A stretch of DNA of 64,000 bases from assembly GCA_903842345.1 (NCBI GenBank), contig CAIMLR010000003.1, forward strand, positions 62,001-126,000, given 5' to 3'. The stretch's first letter is position 1. Each line of letters opens with the position of its first letter. The translations under genes and the position numbers were made by a program. Below the pieces are notes generated by a model. That model saw only the letters and a program-made list of their open reading frames with translations. It was not told where the DNA came from and did no database searches. Positions 10,273-18,664 of the stretch are shown here, in pieces. The DNA is from an uncultured Myxococcales bacterium. Lineage in GTDB: Bacteria; Myxococcota_A; UBA9042.

Positions 10273-10806
10273 CTAGAACTTGTGGGGAAGTTCGCCCGAG
10301 GAGCGCGTCGGCTCGCCGGTGAACACGCCGCTCTGGCGCACGGGGGACGAGCTGATCGTCGGGACCGGCTGGCTCTGGGACATCGCGGCCGCCATCGGCG
10401 CGGCGCCGCCCAGGTTCTGACCGAGGCTCGGGGCCGGACGCGGCGCGGGGGCCGGACGGGCGGGCGCGTTGCGATCGTCTTTCGGGGTCGTCATCTGGCA
10501 GGCGCCGTCAAAGAACACGCCCTTGTCGATGTGCAGCGCCGGCGAGGCAATGTTGCCGCGCAGGGACGCCGGAGCGTGCAGCTCAACGCCGTCATTGGCC
10601 GTCACGTTGCCGGTCACGTTGCCGTAGATCTGGACCGTGCCCACGCGGATTTCCGCCTGGACCTGCGCGCCTTCGCCGATGATCAGGTGACCGTCGGTGA
10701 GGATCTCGCCGGTGAAGCGGCCGTCGATGCGCACGCTGCCTTCGAACGTCAGTTTGCCTTGAAAATCGCTGCCTTTACCCAACAGCGCGTTCAGTTCGTT
10801 TGCCAT
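10273..10806 (-). CDS. Bactofilin (polymer-forming cytoskeletal protein)
   Basis: Self-assembling beta-helical filament protein acting in cell shape, polarity or chromosome positioning. Residues about 10-110 contain the bactofilin core of short repeating beta-strands (GKLTFEGSVRIDGRFTGEI, LIIGEGAQVQAEIRVGTV, IYGNVTGNVTANDGVELHAP, GNIASPALHIDKGVFFDGAC). The Pro/Ala-rich C-terminal tail (about 110-177) is predicted disordered, as in myxobacterial BacM-type proteins. ATG 10806 has AGAGG five bases upstream. A TGGTCA-17-TAGACT promoter lies about 80 bp upstream, so it is probably transcribed on its own as well as from the genes behind it. Confidence 0.92.
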   Translation of the reverse strand: MANELNALLGKGSDFQGKLTFEGSVRIDGRFTGEILTDGHLIIGEGAQVQAEIRVGTVQIYGNVTGNVTANDGVELHAPASLRGNIASPALHIDKGVFFDGACQMTTPKDDRNAPARPAPAPRPAPSLGQNLGGAAPMAAAMSQSQPVPTISSSPVRQSGVFTGEPTRSSGELPHKF

Positions 10807-10887
10807 GGTTGCCTCTTGATTTCTGCCAAAATCGGGTTGACGTTCGAGTTCGCGTAGCGCTTGCGGGATGGCGTGCGCGACCTGCCC

Positions 10888-10916
10888 AGTCTAAGGCAAA
10901 AGGTCGTCGCTGACCA
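10888..10916 (-). promoter_or_regulatory. Promoter of the bactofilin gene
   Basis: Minus strand: -35 TGGTCA, 17-bp spacer, -10 TAGACT (AGTCTA at 10888-10893 on the plus strand). It lies between the glycosyltransferase stop and the bactofilin start and implies a leader of about 75 bases. Confidence 0.5.
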
Positions 10917-10931
10917 TACCATAATCGCAGG

Positions 10932-11663
10932 TCAACTCCGCGGACGCGCCATGTCCGCCTTGCCCAGCCGCAGTTTCCACACGTTGACGACGGCCTCGCG
11001 GACGATGCGGCTGTCCATCTTCGACTCGCCGCGCGTGCGATCCGGGAACTGGATGGGGACTTCGCCGACGCTGAAGCCAGCGAGGACCGTGCGCCACGTC
11101 AGCTCGATCTGGAACACATACCCGTTGCTGAGGATTTCCTGCAAAGGCAGCGCTTCCAGGACCTTGCGGTGAAAGCACTTGTAGCCGCCGGTCAGGTCCT
11201 TGAGCGGGAGACCGAGGATCATCCGCGCGTACGTGTTGCCGCCCTTGGAGATCGCGCGGCGCCGCCAGTCCCAGTCCTGCGTGCCGCCGCCGGGGATGTA
11301 GCGCGAGCCGAGCACGAGGTCGTACTTCTCGGCTTTCTTGAGAAATTCCGGCAAGAACCGCGGCTGGTGGGAGAAGTCGCAATCCATCTCGAAGATCAGC
11401 TCGTAGTCGCGCTCGAGCGCCCATTGGAATCCGGCGATGTACGCGCGGCCCAGGCCCTGCTTGCCGGCGCGATGCAGCACGTGGACTTTCGGGTTCTTGC
11501 TGGCGATCTCGTCGGCCAACTGGCCCGTGCCGTCGGGGCTGTTGTCGTCGATGACCAGGATTTCAACGTGCGGAACTTCGGCGAAGACCGCCTCGACCAA
11601 CAGCGGGAGGTTCTCGCGCTCGTTGTAAGTAGGCACACAGATGAGGGTTTTGAGTTGTTTCAC
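10932..11663 (-). CDS. Polyprenol monophosphomannose synthase-like glycosyltransferase (GT2, DPM1 type)
   Basis: Family 2 glycosyltransferase that in this subgroup transfers mannose or a related sugar from a nucleotide sugar to a polyprenyl phosphate, giving the donor for GT-C enzymes. Residues about 8-170 carry the family pattern: ICVPTYNERENLPLLVEAV, VEILVIDDNSPDGTGQLAD, GKQGLGRAYIAGFQWAL, FEMDCDFSHQPRFLPEF (a D-x-D metal-binding motif), then LVLGSRYIPGGG and LKDLTGGYKCFHRKVL. No C-terminal membrane helices are seen, so it is the soluble type at 243 aa. GTG start with GGAAGG upstream, 27 bp after the acyl-CoA synthetase stop, suggesting cotranscription. Possible users of its product are the GT-C proteins near 46.5 and 58 kb. 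Confidence 0.88.
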   Translation of the reverse strand: MKQLKTLICVPTYNERENLPLLVEAVFAEVPHVEILVIDDNSPDGTGQLADEIASKNPKVHVLHRAGKQGLGRAYIAGFQWALERDYELIFEMDCDFSHQPRFLPEFLKKAEKYDLVLGSRYIPGGGTQDWDWRRRAISKGGNTYARMILGLPLKDLTGGYKCFHRKVLEALPLQEILSNGYVFQIELTWRTVLAGFSVGEVPIQFPDRTRGESKMDSRIVREAVVNVWKLRLGKADMARPRS

Positions 11664-11690
11664 GGGTCGCAGCCTTCCAGTTTCGTCAGT

Positions 11691-13571
11691 TCAGTAGTGT
11701 TCGCTGTAGAAAGAGTCCAGCAAATCTTGGTACTTGCGCGTCACTTCCTTGCGACGCATCTTCAGCGACGGCGTCAGGTCGCCATCCTCCACCGTCAAAT
11801 CCCGTTCCAGAATCGCGAATTTCTTGATCGTCTCATAGCTCGCCAGCGTGCGGTTCTTCTCCTGCATGATGCCGTCGATCAGCTTGTAGACTTCCGCGTT
11901 CTGCGTCAGTTCCGCCGTCGTCGCATAGCGAATGCCTTTCTGATCCGCCCACTTGCAGATGCCGTCGTCCTCCAGCGTGACGAGCGCGGTGAGGAACTTG
12001 CGATTGTCGCCGTAGACCATGACCTGGCTGATGAACGGCGCGTTCTTGAGGTGCGCTTCGATGTTCTGCGGCGCTACGTTCTTGCCGCCGGCCGTGACGA
12101 TGATGTCCTTCTTGCGATCGGTGATGCGCAAGAAGCCGTCCGCGTCCACTTCGCCGACGTCGCCGGTGTGGAGCCAGCCGTCGGTCAACGATTCCGCCGT
12201 CGCGTCGGGATTGCGCCAGTAGCCCTGCATGACGTTGCGGCCCTTGATGAGGACTTCGCCATCCTCGGCGATGCGGACCTGCACGCCGGGAATCGGGATG
12301 CCGACGGTGCCGAACTTGAAGTGATCCAAGCGGTTCACCGTCGCGGCGGCGCAGTTCTCCGTCATGCCGTAGCCTTCCAGGATCAGCAGGCCAACGGCGT
12401 GGAAGAATTCTGAGAGCTCGCGCGAGAGCGGCGCCGCGCCGGAGATGAAGCCGCGGACCCGGCCGCCGAAGGCTGCGTGAATCTTGGTGAATACGATTCG
12501 GTTGGCCAATTCATAGCGCACTTTCAGCACGCCAGTCGGCTCCTTGCCGCGCTGGCGCAACTGCGAGACCTCGCGGCCAATCCCCAGCGCCCACTGAAAA
12601 ATCTTCTTCTTGACCGGGCCGCCTGCGTCGACGCCCGCCATGATTTTGGCGTGCGCCTTTTCAAAGATGCGCGGCACGGCGGGCATCACCGTCGGCTGGG
12701 CCTCCGCCATGTCCTGCAGCACCGTGGCGATCGACCGCGGAATCAGCATTTCACACCGCACGTTGACGCAGACGACGTACACAAGCTTGGCAAACACGTG
12801 CGCGAGCGGCAGGAAGAGCAGCAGGCCGTCGTCGTCATGGACGTCAAGCGCCGTTTCACAGGCCTGCGTCTCAAAGACGAACGTGTCGTGGGTCAGGACC
12901 ACGCCCTTGGGCCGGCCCGTCGTCCCGGACGTGTAGACGATTGTCGCCGGCTGATGCGGCTCAATCTGGTCCCGGCGATCGGCGAGCAGGCCCTCGCCGA
13001 TGCTGCGGCCGAGATCGGCGAGCTGCTGCACGGACAACAGCCACGGGTCATCGGGCGCCAGCACTTCGTCCAACCGCACGCGCAGGCGCCCTTGGGCGTC
13101 AGGGCGATCGAGGATGGCGATGTCCTGGATGTAGATGACGCGCTCGAGCTTGGGCAGCTCCGCGCGGTGCTTGACCAGCTTCTCCAGCTGCGCCGGATCC
13201 TCGACGAACACGAAGCGCGACTCGCTGTTTTCCAGCACGAATTGCGCTTCCTCTGACATCGCGGACGGGTAGACGGGCACGGTCACCGCGCCGGCCATGA
13301 GGATCGCCATGTCCGCGAACAGCCACTCGCGCCGCGTGACGGAGACAAGGCCGACGCGGTCGCCGACCTCCACACCCAGCGCACACAGGCCGCGCGCCCA
13401 GATGCCGGACGTGTCCCGCCACGCGCCAAACGTGGTGGGCTGCCAGGTCTCGCCGATCTTGCTGCGCAGGATCTGCTTGCCAGGGCCGGCCTGCACCGAG
13501 CGCTCGAACAGATCGACCAACGTGCGGATGCTTTCCGGGCGCGACGGTTCTGAACCTGGCTTCGCCGTCAT
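11691..13571 (-). CDS. Long-chain acyl-CoA synthetase (AMP-forming)
   Basis: ATP-dependent activation of fatty acids to acyl-CoA. I place the start at ATG 13571 (626 aa): N-terminal family similarity begins at about residue 15 (IRTLVDLFERSVQAGPGKQ), while the longer frame to 14045 is antisense to another gene. ATP/AMP-binding motif YTSGTTGRPKGVVLTH at about residues 185-200; second signature GYGMTENCAAATVNR near 385; DGWLHTGDVGEVDADGFLRITDRKKDIIVT near 450; and the C-terminal catalytic Lys region LTPSLKMRRKEV near 605. Long-chain specificity is inferred from the overall FadD15-like layout. Divergent from the small Cys-rich lipoprotein gene. Confidence 0.92.
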   Translation of the reverse strand: MTAKPGSEPSRPESIRTLVDLFERSVQAGPGKQILRSKIGETWQPTTFGAWRDTSGIWARGLCALGVEVGDRVGLVSVTRREWLFADMAILMAGAVTVPVYPSAMSEEAQFVLENSESRFVFVEDPAQLEKLVKHRAELPKLERVIYIQDIAILDRPDAQGRLRVRLDEVLAPDDPWLLSVQQLADLGRSIGEGLLADRRDQIEPHQPATIVYTSGTTGRPKGVVLTHDTFVFETQACETALDVHDDDGLLLFLPLAHVFAKLVYVVCVNVRCEMLIPRSIATVLQDMAEAQPTVMPAVPRIFEKAHAKIMAGVDAGGPVKKKIFQWALGIGREVSQLRQRGKEPTGVLKVRYELANRIVFTKIHAAFGGRVRGFISGAAPLSRELSEFFHAVGLLILEGYGMTENCAAATVNRLDHFKFGTVGIPIPGVQVRIAEDGEVLIKGRNVMQGYWRNPDATAESLTDGWLHTGDVGEVDADGFLRITDRKKDIIVTAGGKNVAPQNIEAHLKNAPFISQVMVYGDNRKFLTALVTLEDDGICKWADQKGIRYATTAELTQNAEVYKLIDGIMQEKNRTLASYETIKKFAILERDLTVEDGDLTPSLKMRRKEVTRKYQDLLDSFYSEHY

Positions 13572-13737
13572 GAGACTGGAATTGCCGACCACCGAAGCCT
13601 CGTCTTGCGCGGCCAATGCGTTGCCCCGCAGCGCGGCAGTGTCGGACGGACGGGGCTGCGAGCGCAAGGGGCCGACGTTTCTCCGGGCGCAGCCGACTGC
13701 AACCACACACTTCCACACGCGCCTGACGCCCCTGAAC

Positions 13738-13766
13738 TTGCCCGTAACGCGCGCGCCACTTACACT
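13738..13766 (+). promoter_or_regulatory. Promoter of the Cys-rich lipoprotein gene at 13815
   Basis: -35 TTGCCC (13738-13743), 17-bp spacer, -10 TACACT (13761-13766). The start codon is about 48 bp downstream of the -10 box. Confidence 0.55.
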
Positions 13767-13814
13767 GAGCGAGATTGTGGTGCCCAGTGCGCCTTTGGAG
13801 TCGTTGCGGTGACG

Positions 13815-14258
13815 ATGGAAGTGGCCAAAATCTGCAAGTCGCTTTGGCCTTTTGGCCGCGTGAGCGCAGAAAATCCCCAGCGCATTCATGGCGTTGGCTG
13901 GCTGCTCGGCGGCGCATTTGCGGCGATTGCCGTCTCTGGCTGTTCCAGCGCCGGTGCGCGCGCAGAGGGTTTTGGCGAAGTCAGCGAGGAAGATCGCCTG
14001 ACCGTCGACGTTGCGACCAATCGCCAGATGCAGATCGGCTATCAAATTCAGTCGGTTTCGACGTCAGACAATGCGCTGGATTTGTGTTTTGAGATGTGCA
14101 ACCGCTCCTCGGAGAGTTGCCACCTCGCCAACAGCGTCTGCAATATTTCCAAGCGCTATCCGGCAGTCTCGGCGCTCTCCGCCCGCTGCGACGTCACGCG
14201 TGAACGCTGCCGCTCGCACCGCACGAAAGTGCCGCGGCAGTGTCCCTGCGAACTCTGA
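13815..14258 (+). CDS. Small Cys-rich lipoprotein
   Basis: Function unknown. Start ATG 13815 (147 aa), downstream of a good promoter; the frame upstream is antisense to the acyl-CoA synthetase leader. After a basic N-terminus, VGWLLGGAFAAIAVSGCSS is a lipoprotein signal with the acylated Cys at residue 43, an unusually late position, so translation may begin later. The C-terminal part carries eight Cys in a helical arrangement (CFEMCNRSSESCHLANSVCN, then CDVTRERC and CPC). This C-x-x-x-C...C-x-x-x-x-x-x-C spacing recalls small lipoproteins I associate with myxobacteria that combine Cys residues with helices. No enzymatic motif is visible. It stands alone, facing the membrane-protein gene at 14316-15131. 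Confidence 0.65.
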   Translation: MEVAKICKSLWPFGRVSAENPQRIHGVGWLLGGAFAAIAVSGCSSAGARAEGFGEVSEEDRLTVDVATNRQMQIGYQIQSVSTSDNALDLCFEMCNRSSESCHLANSVCNISKRYPAVSALSARCDVTRERCRSHRTKVPRQCPCEL

Positions 14259-14315
14259 TCGCGACTCCGCGCTTCAAAGTTCCAGCAACGCGCTTCAGAG
14301 CCCCAGCAACTTTGG

Positions 14316-15131
14316 CTATTTTTCCAGGGTCGGCCGCAACAGCGCGGAACGGTGCGCCATCGCTTGCACCAAGGCGCCCGGCGCGCCGACTTCCACGAGT
14401 CGACCGCGGCCGCCGTACGGACTGCCGGTCATCATGAGCAGGGACAACACGGCGCAGACGATGAGGCTGCCGGCAGTCAACGTGACGGCTTTGCGCTGAT
14501 CCCAGAATTCCGCAAGCGATTGCGTGATCTCCAGATCGCAGCCGATGGCGTAGCGGCCGATGGCCGTGCCCGCGACGGCGATCAGCACGGCAAAGAGCGC
14601 GGGCGCGGAGACCAGCACATCGGGGTCGTGAATCACGTGGATCCAGAAATCCTCGTCGGGCGGACGGTGCATCATCGCGCTCTGCACGACGTCCAGGATC
14701 CGCAGCATCGTCGAGAGGAAGAACAGCCCGAAAATCAAGCGCTTCACGACCGTGACATAGGTATGGCGGACGTCAGCCGTTGGCGTCGTGGCGACGGCCG
14801 TCAGGCGCGCGGCGGCGAACGTCAACTGGACGACAACGAGGTCCGCGAACAGACCGGAGAACAGCGCGATCGGCTGCGCGTGCGGCCCCGTGAGCTCCTC
14901 GCGGGCGTAGATCGCCGTCACACGCCACGCCCACCACATGGCGGTTGTCATCAGCACCCAGGAGCTCGGCGCGCTCAGGCCAAGCACCCGCGCGATGGGC
15001 GACACTTGCGCCGCGGATTCGCGCGTGAACGCGTCCGAGTCGGAGCGAGCCGGCGTGTGCTGCGCCGCGACGCGAATCGCGTCAGAAGTCTTTGCCGGAT
15101 TTTGTACCGGACTTGGTCGATCCCAGTGCAT
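14316..15131 (-). CDS. Integral membrane protein of unknown function
   Basis: Not recognised. 271 aa with GAGG five bases before ATG 15131. A polar N-terminal 50 residues is followed by about five hydrophobic segments: SSWVLMTTAMWWAWRVTAIY, ALFSGLFADLVVVQLTFAAA, RLIFGLFFLSTMLRILDVV, LVSAPALFAVLIAVAGTAIG and AVTLTAGSLIVCAVLSLLMM. A soluble-looking acidic segment lies around residues 155-170 (HRPPDEDFWIHVIHDPD). No transporter or enzyme signature is seen. It starts 20 bp after the stop of the cysteine-synthase-like gene on the same strand, so an operon is likely, but the context gives no functional hint. Confidence 0.65.
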   Translation of the reverse strand: MHWDRPSPVQNPAKTSDAIRVAAQHTPARSDSDAFTRESAAQVSPIARVLGLSAPSSWVLMTTAMWWAWRVTAIYAREELTGPHAQPIALFSGLFADLVVVQLTFAAARLTAVATTPTADVRHTYVTVVKRLIFGLFFLSTMLRILDVVQSAMMHRPPDEDFWIHVIHDPDVLVSAPALFAVLIAVAGTAIGRYAIGCDLEITQSLAEFWDQRKAVTLTAGSLIVCAVLSLLMMTGSPYGGRGRLVEVGAPGALVQAMAHRSALLRPTLEK

Positions 15132-15151
15132 GGTTGCCTCGTGTCAGACGG

Positions 15152-16150
15152 TCAGACGTCCCAGAGTCGCGTGGAGAAGTACCGCTCGCCAATATCGCAC
15201 AACATCGTCACGATCACGGCTTTTTCGCCGCGCTGGCTCGCTTCCTTGGCGACCCGCAGCGCGTTGGCCACGCAGACGCCGGAGCTTTGGCCGGCGAAGA
15301 GGCCCGCTTTGGCGAGCCGCTGGCTGACTTCCCAGGCCTTGTCGGCGTCGACGTCCCAGGTGCGGTTGGCGAGCGTCGTATCGTAAATTTCCGGAACGTG
15401 ATCGCCAGGTGCGCCGAGCGGCTTCAGCCCTTCCACGCCTGGAAAAGCATCGGGAATCAGCAGTTCGATCGCGACGCTCGGATTGAGCTCCCGCAATCGC
15501 CGGCCAATGCCGGTGATCGTGCCGCCCGTGCCGACGCCGAACACAAAATGGCTGACGCGGCCTTCCGTCTGCTGCCAGATTTCGTTGGCGGTTGTGTCGA
15601 AATGCGCGCGCCAGTTGCCGTCGTTGGAGTACTGGTCGCAGTAGAAGTACTTGTCCGGATTGGCTTTGACGATGCGCCGGACCGCGCGGATCGCCTCGTC
15701 GTAGCCGTCCTGCGCGGACGTGTGGGTGATCTTCGCGCCGTGGGCCGTCAAGCGCTTGAGCCGCTCTTTGGAGGCATTGTCAGGAATCACGATTTCGACG
15801 CCATACCCCAGCGCGCCGCCGATCAGCGCGTACGCGATGCCGGCGTTGCCGCTCGAGCTGTCGATGATCGTCTTGTCGCGCGTGAGTCGACCGTCGGCGA
15901 TCGCCTCGGCCAACATGCGCAGGACCGGGCGATCCTTCAACGATCCGCCCGGGTTGAAGTATTCGACCTTGGCGTAGAGCTCCACGCCGGGATGTTCGGC
16001 GGCAAAACAGTCAATCGGCACCAAGGGCGTGTTGCCAATGAGCCGCAGCGTGGGGACGCGATCGAGCAGCGGCGCGACGATGGCGGGCGGTTCAACGCGA
16101 ACCTCGGGAACGCGGCGCGCGGGGAAATGGGGCAGGGCCGACGACGGCAT
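15152..16150 (-). CDS. Cysteine synthase / cystathionine beta-synthase family enzyme (PLP-dependent)
   Basis: Pyridoxal-phosphate enzyme of the fold-type II beta-substitution family, likely forming cysteine from O-acetylserine (or phosphoserine) and sulfide. The PLP-binding lysine is in EYFNPGGSLKDRPVLRM (about residues 63-79). The substrate-binding loop SSSGNAGIAYA (about 98-108), the phosphate-binding glycine loop GVGTGGTITGIG (about 202-213) and the C-terminal GLFAGQSSGVCVANAL are all present. At 332 aa it is of single-domain length, with no CBS regulatory domain. N-terminal to the core lies an extra 30-residue Pro-rich segment. CysK, CysM and CBS-type enzymes cannot be separated reliably by eye. 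First gene of a two-gene leftward unit. Confidence 0.88.
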   Translation of the reverse strand: MPSSALPHFPARRVPEVRVEPPAIVAPLLDRVPTLRLIGNTPLVPIDCFAAEHPGVELYAKVEYFNPGGSLKDRPVLRMLAEAIADGRLTRDKTIIDSSSGNAGIAYALIGGALGYGVEIVIPDNASKERLKRLTAHGAKITHTSAQDGYDEAIRAVRRIVKANPDKYFYCDQYSNDGNWRAHFDTTANEIWQQTEGRVSHFVFGVGTGGTITGIGRRLRELNPSVAIELLIPDAFPGVEGLKPLGAPGDHVPEIYDTTLANRTWDVDADKAWEVSQRLAKAGLFAGQSSGVCVANALRVAKEASQRGEKAVIVTMLCDIGERYFSTRLWDV

Positions 16151-16333
16151 GGGGCAAGGTCCTCACATTCAGGCCATTCAGGTCAGCCCGCGGCGTCAGA
16201 CGGCGCGGGGCAGCGTCGGTAGCTTCAACGGCGGTCCGGAGTGTGTCAACCGCAGTGGCCGGTGCCGATCCGGGTCGCGCGCTGCGGCCGTGCCATCTCC
16301 GGGGCGTCGCGACACCAGCCCCCCGGTTCCCGC

Positions 16334-16361
16334 TTGCGATGGCCGCGCGGCGTGGTAGGTT
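16334..16361 (+). promoter_or_regulatory. Candidate promoter of the eCIS-core gene
   Basis: -35 TTGCGA (16334-16339), 16-bp spacer, -10 TAGGTT (16356-16361), 16 bp before the start codon of the gene at 16378. The same -10 hexamer occurs before the matrixin-like gene at 18665. The short leader makes the assignment tentative. Confidence 0.35.
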
Positions 16362-16377
16362 CGCGGATCGAGGGAAC

Positions 16378-17088
16378 ATGGCGACGCGACGCAAAAATCC
16401 ACCTTCGCAGCCGCCGTTGCCGGACGCCGTGAATCCTGCGCAGCAGGCCGGCGAACTCGGAATGCAGCTTGCCGCGACGCGCTCGGAGCAGATCGGCGCC
16501 GATCTGGCGGATCGCTACGCCGCGATCGGTGCGCGGTGGCTGGCTGACGCGCTGCCGACTCGCCTGGACAACGACCTGATCGAACGCTTGGCGGGGCAGG
16601 GCTTTCGCCGCGATCGCCTCGCGGACATCCGCGTTCACCGCGGTTCGCGCGCGCAGGCGGCCGCCGATGCCCTGGATGCGCGGGCGTTTGCCGTTGGCGA
16701 CGGCGACGTGTTTTTCGCCCCGGGTCAGTACGACCCATCGACGCCGGAAGGCCGCGCCGTCATCGCGCACGAAGTCGCCCACGTGGCGCCGCCGTCCCCC
16801 GCAGGCGCAGGCGCGGCGGCGATGCCGGTGCTCAATGAACGCCGCCGCCGCGATGGCGCAAGCGACGGTGAGGCAGAGGAACGCGTCGCGCGGCAAGCGG
16901 AAGCGCGCGTGTTTGCAGAAGAGTCCCGAGGGGGCGCGCCAGAAATGGCAGCGTCCCCGGTTGCCGCCAGTGCGCCAGCGGCACGGGTGGCGCCCAAGCG
17001 CATCGATCCGCATGTGCTGGAAAGCAAGGTCCTGGCGATCCTGGAGCGCCTGCAGCGCACGGAAGGCGAGCGTTCAGGCAATTTCTAG
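16378..17088 (+). CDS. eCIS core domain (DUF4157) protein, orphan
   Basis: Start ATG 16378 with GAGGG upstream (236 aa); no signal peptide. Residues about 85-140 match the DUF4157 or eCIS-core pattern: ADIRVHRGSRAQAAADALDA, then ARAFAVGDGDVFFAPGQYDP and TPEGRAVIAHEVAHV. The last segment holds a HExxH zinc motif (HEVAH). In known families this domain marks proteins associated with extracellular contractile injection systems, often fused to toxin domains. Here only about 95 residues follow: acidic and Ala-rich, then a short helical tail (LESKVLAILERLQRTEG). No recognisable toxin domain and no sheath, tube or baseplate gene are in the window, so a role as effector, adaptor or free-standing protease is open. 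It converges on the HExxH gene across 72 bp. Confidence 0.75.
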   Translation: MATRRKNPPSQPPLPDAVNPAQQAGELGMQLAATRSEQIGADLADRYAAIGARWLADALPTRLDNDLIERLAGQGFRRDRLADIRVHRGSRAQAAADALDARAFAVGDGDVFFAPGQYDPSTPEGRAVIAHEVAHVAPPSPAGAGAAAMPVLNERRRRDGASDGEAEERVARQAEARVFAEESRGGAPEMAASPVAASAPAARVAPKRIDPHVLESKVLAILERLQRTEGERSGNF

Positions 17089-17160
17089 CCGTTCCGACCC
17101 GACATCCCGGCATTGACCCGGAGCCAGATTTTTTTGCGTCTCCGGTCGCGGCATGCACGC

Positions 17161-18519
17161 TCAGTCGTGTTGTTCCGCCAGCTCGCTCAGGTCCGCGCCA
17201 TCCGTGCGATCCGGCCAGCGCGACGCCTCGTACGTCCGGAAATGCTCGTCCAGTGCCTGCATTTCGGCAAACATCCCCTGACCCGCCGCCGTGGCCTGCG
17301 CGTTGCCCAGCACAGTTTCAGCGCCGGCGCGGTTGATGTGGATAATCTTGCGGAACCGCTCATTCCAGAACGCGTTGAGCGATTCCGGCCGACCGGCGCG
17401 CGCCATTTCTTCATACAGGCGCGCAATCGGCTGGAACGCGTGAACCGCCAGCACCACGCCGTGCAACGGCCGCGGATCCGGCCGCACCGGCGACGGGTAC
17501 AGCGGGGACCACGCGTTGTGCAGCAGCGGATCGAGGCGGAAGGCGGCATTGATCTTGTTGTGCTGGAACTCGTGCAACACCGCTTCAGTCATCGTCATCT
17601 GCTGCGGGTGTAACGTGAGGTAGATGAGGCCAATCGCCTCCTGAAAGCTCGCCGACAGGTGCTTCTGCTCGTCGTAGCCAACCGGCACGAAGAGCCGCAT
17701 GCACAGGCGAATTTCCTCACCGACGAGCGGCAAGTGCGCGTCGATCGCCGCGATCGCCTGCCGCAGGGATTCCAGCCACTCGGTCGGATCGCGCCCGCCC
17801 AAGTCGAGTTGGTTGCCGTTCTTGTCCGGATGCGCCTCAAAATTCGCCAGCGGATTGTTGTCCGTCAGCGCCAGGAACACGCCCGGAACAATCGTCAGGT
17901 ACGGGTGCTCGACGTCCGCGGGCAGACCCAGCCCCTGTCGGTGCTCCAGCCACTTGCCATCGGGGCGCAGGGGCAGCGCCTGGGTCTGCATGCCTTCGTG
18001 CACCGTCAGCACGTGCGGCCGGAACGTCAGCGCGGTCACGACTTCATGCGGGCGCAACAGCAGGTTGGCCGTCGGCGAGCGCAGGACCGGAAAATGGCCT
18101 TGCGGATCGCGGCCGATCGTCACGCCCGCGGGCGGCAACTCGCCGAGCGCGGCCAATTCCAGCAGCACCAGCGCGCACAATTCGCGAAGCCACGTGTTGA
18201 GGAGCACGGAATCCGGAATGCCGGCCAACTGGCGCTGGATGCACTCCACGAGCACGGACACCGTCGGCTGCCGCACCACGTGCAGCGCTTTGCGCGGATC
18301 GCGCTGGCCCGCCGCGCGCAGGGCTTGGCACGTCCGGTCGTACAGCGCGCGGTTGTGATTCGCCACCGCCGCCAGCGGCACGCGCGCCAAATCATGCAGC
18401 ACGCGCTGCCAATAGGCGTTCAGCACACGGCGAAAGGTTCGCGTGTCGCCGTTTGGAATTGTGAGGTCCGGCAAGTCCAGACCGGGCATTGTGTTCATTT
18501 GCGTCGCGATGGCAGCCAT
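17161..18519 (-). CDS. HExxH-motif peptide-modification-type protein
   Basis: Cytosolic protein resembling the HExxH domain family found with ribosomally made, post-translationally modified peptides. ATG 18519 has GGAGG five bases upstream (452 aa). The key segment is TEAVLHEFQHNKINAAFRLD (residues 311-330) with the zinc motif HEFQH at 316-320. It is followed by DPLLHNAWSPLYPSPVRPDPRPLHGVVLAVHAF, which shows the family's conserved YPSPVRPDPRPLHG stretch and a further His that could be the third ligand. The first 200 residues are helical and His/Arg-rich. Related domains occur fused to or beside radical SAM maturases; here a radical SAM gene lies 1.1 kb away. No precursor peptide was recognised. 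Catalysis is inferred from the motif only. Confidence 0.75.
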   Translation of the reverse strand: MAAIATQMNTMPGLDLPDLTIPNGDTRTFRRVLNAYWQRVLHDLARVPLAAVANHNRALYDRTCQALRAAGQRDPRKALHVVRQPTVSVLVECIQRQLAGIPDSVLLNTWLRELCALVLLELAALGELPPAGVTIGRDPQGHFPVLRSPTANLLLRPHEVVTALTFRPHVLTVHEGMQTQALPLRPDGKWLEHRQGLGLPADVEHPYLTIVPGVFLALTDNNPLANFEAHPDKNGNQLDLGGRDPTEWLESLRQAIAAIDAHLPLVGEEIRLCMRLFVPVGYDEQKHLSASFQEAIGLIYLTLHPQQMTMTEAVLHEFQHNKINAAFRLDPLLHNAWSPLYPSPVRPDPRPLHGVVLAVHAFQPIARLYEEMARAGRPESLNAFWNERFRKIIHINRAGAETVLGNAQATAAGQGMFAEMQALDEHFRTYEASRWPDRTDGADLSELAEQHD

Positions 18520-18572
18520 GGGCGCCTCCTGCAGCGATCCTACCAGCAGATCGGCGCGCTGTATCGGCCCTT

Positions 18573-18606
18573 TGTCACGGGTTCACCCGCGACGCGCTGT
18601 CACGGG
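18573..18606 (+). repeat. Direct repeat TGTCACGGG with an internal small dyad
   Basis: TGTCACGGG occurs at 18573-18581 and again at 18598-18606, 25 bp apart. A short inverted repeat CGGGT/ACCCG spans 18579-18590. The repeats end four bases before the -35 box of the candidate promoter of the gene at 18665 and lie about 55-90 bp upstream of the divergent HExxH gene. Two-site regulator binding is possible. Confidence 0.4.
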
Positions 18607-18609
18607 CCC

Positions 18610-18638
18610 TTGCCATGGGCGGGCGCGCTCGGTAGGTT
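18610..18638 (+). promoter_or_regulatory. Candidate promoter of the matrixin-like gene
   Basis: -35 TTGCCA (18610-18615), 17-bp spacer, -10 TAGGTT (18633-18638), 27 bp before the GTG start at 18665. Confidence 0.45.
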
Positions 18639-18664
18639 GCAGCAGCAGCAGCGGCGGAGCGAAA

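Noticed and set aside
17115-17147. Hairpin CCGGAG/CTCCGG with a seven-T run between the eCIS-core and HExxH genes
   Set aside because: The T-run (17129-17135) is inside the loop, not after the stem, so it does not fit an intrinsic terminator in either direction.
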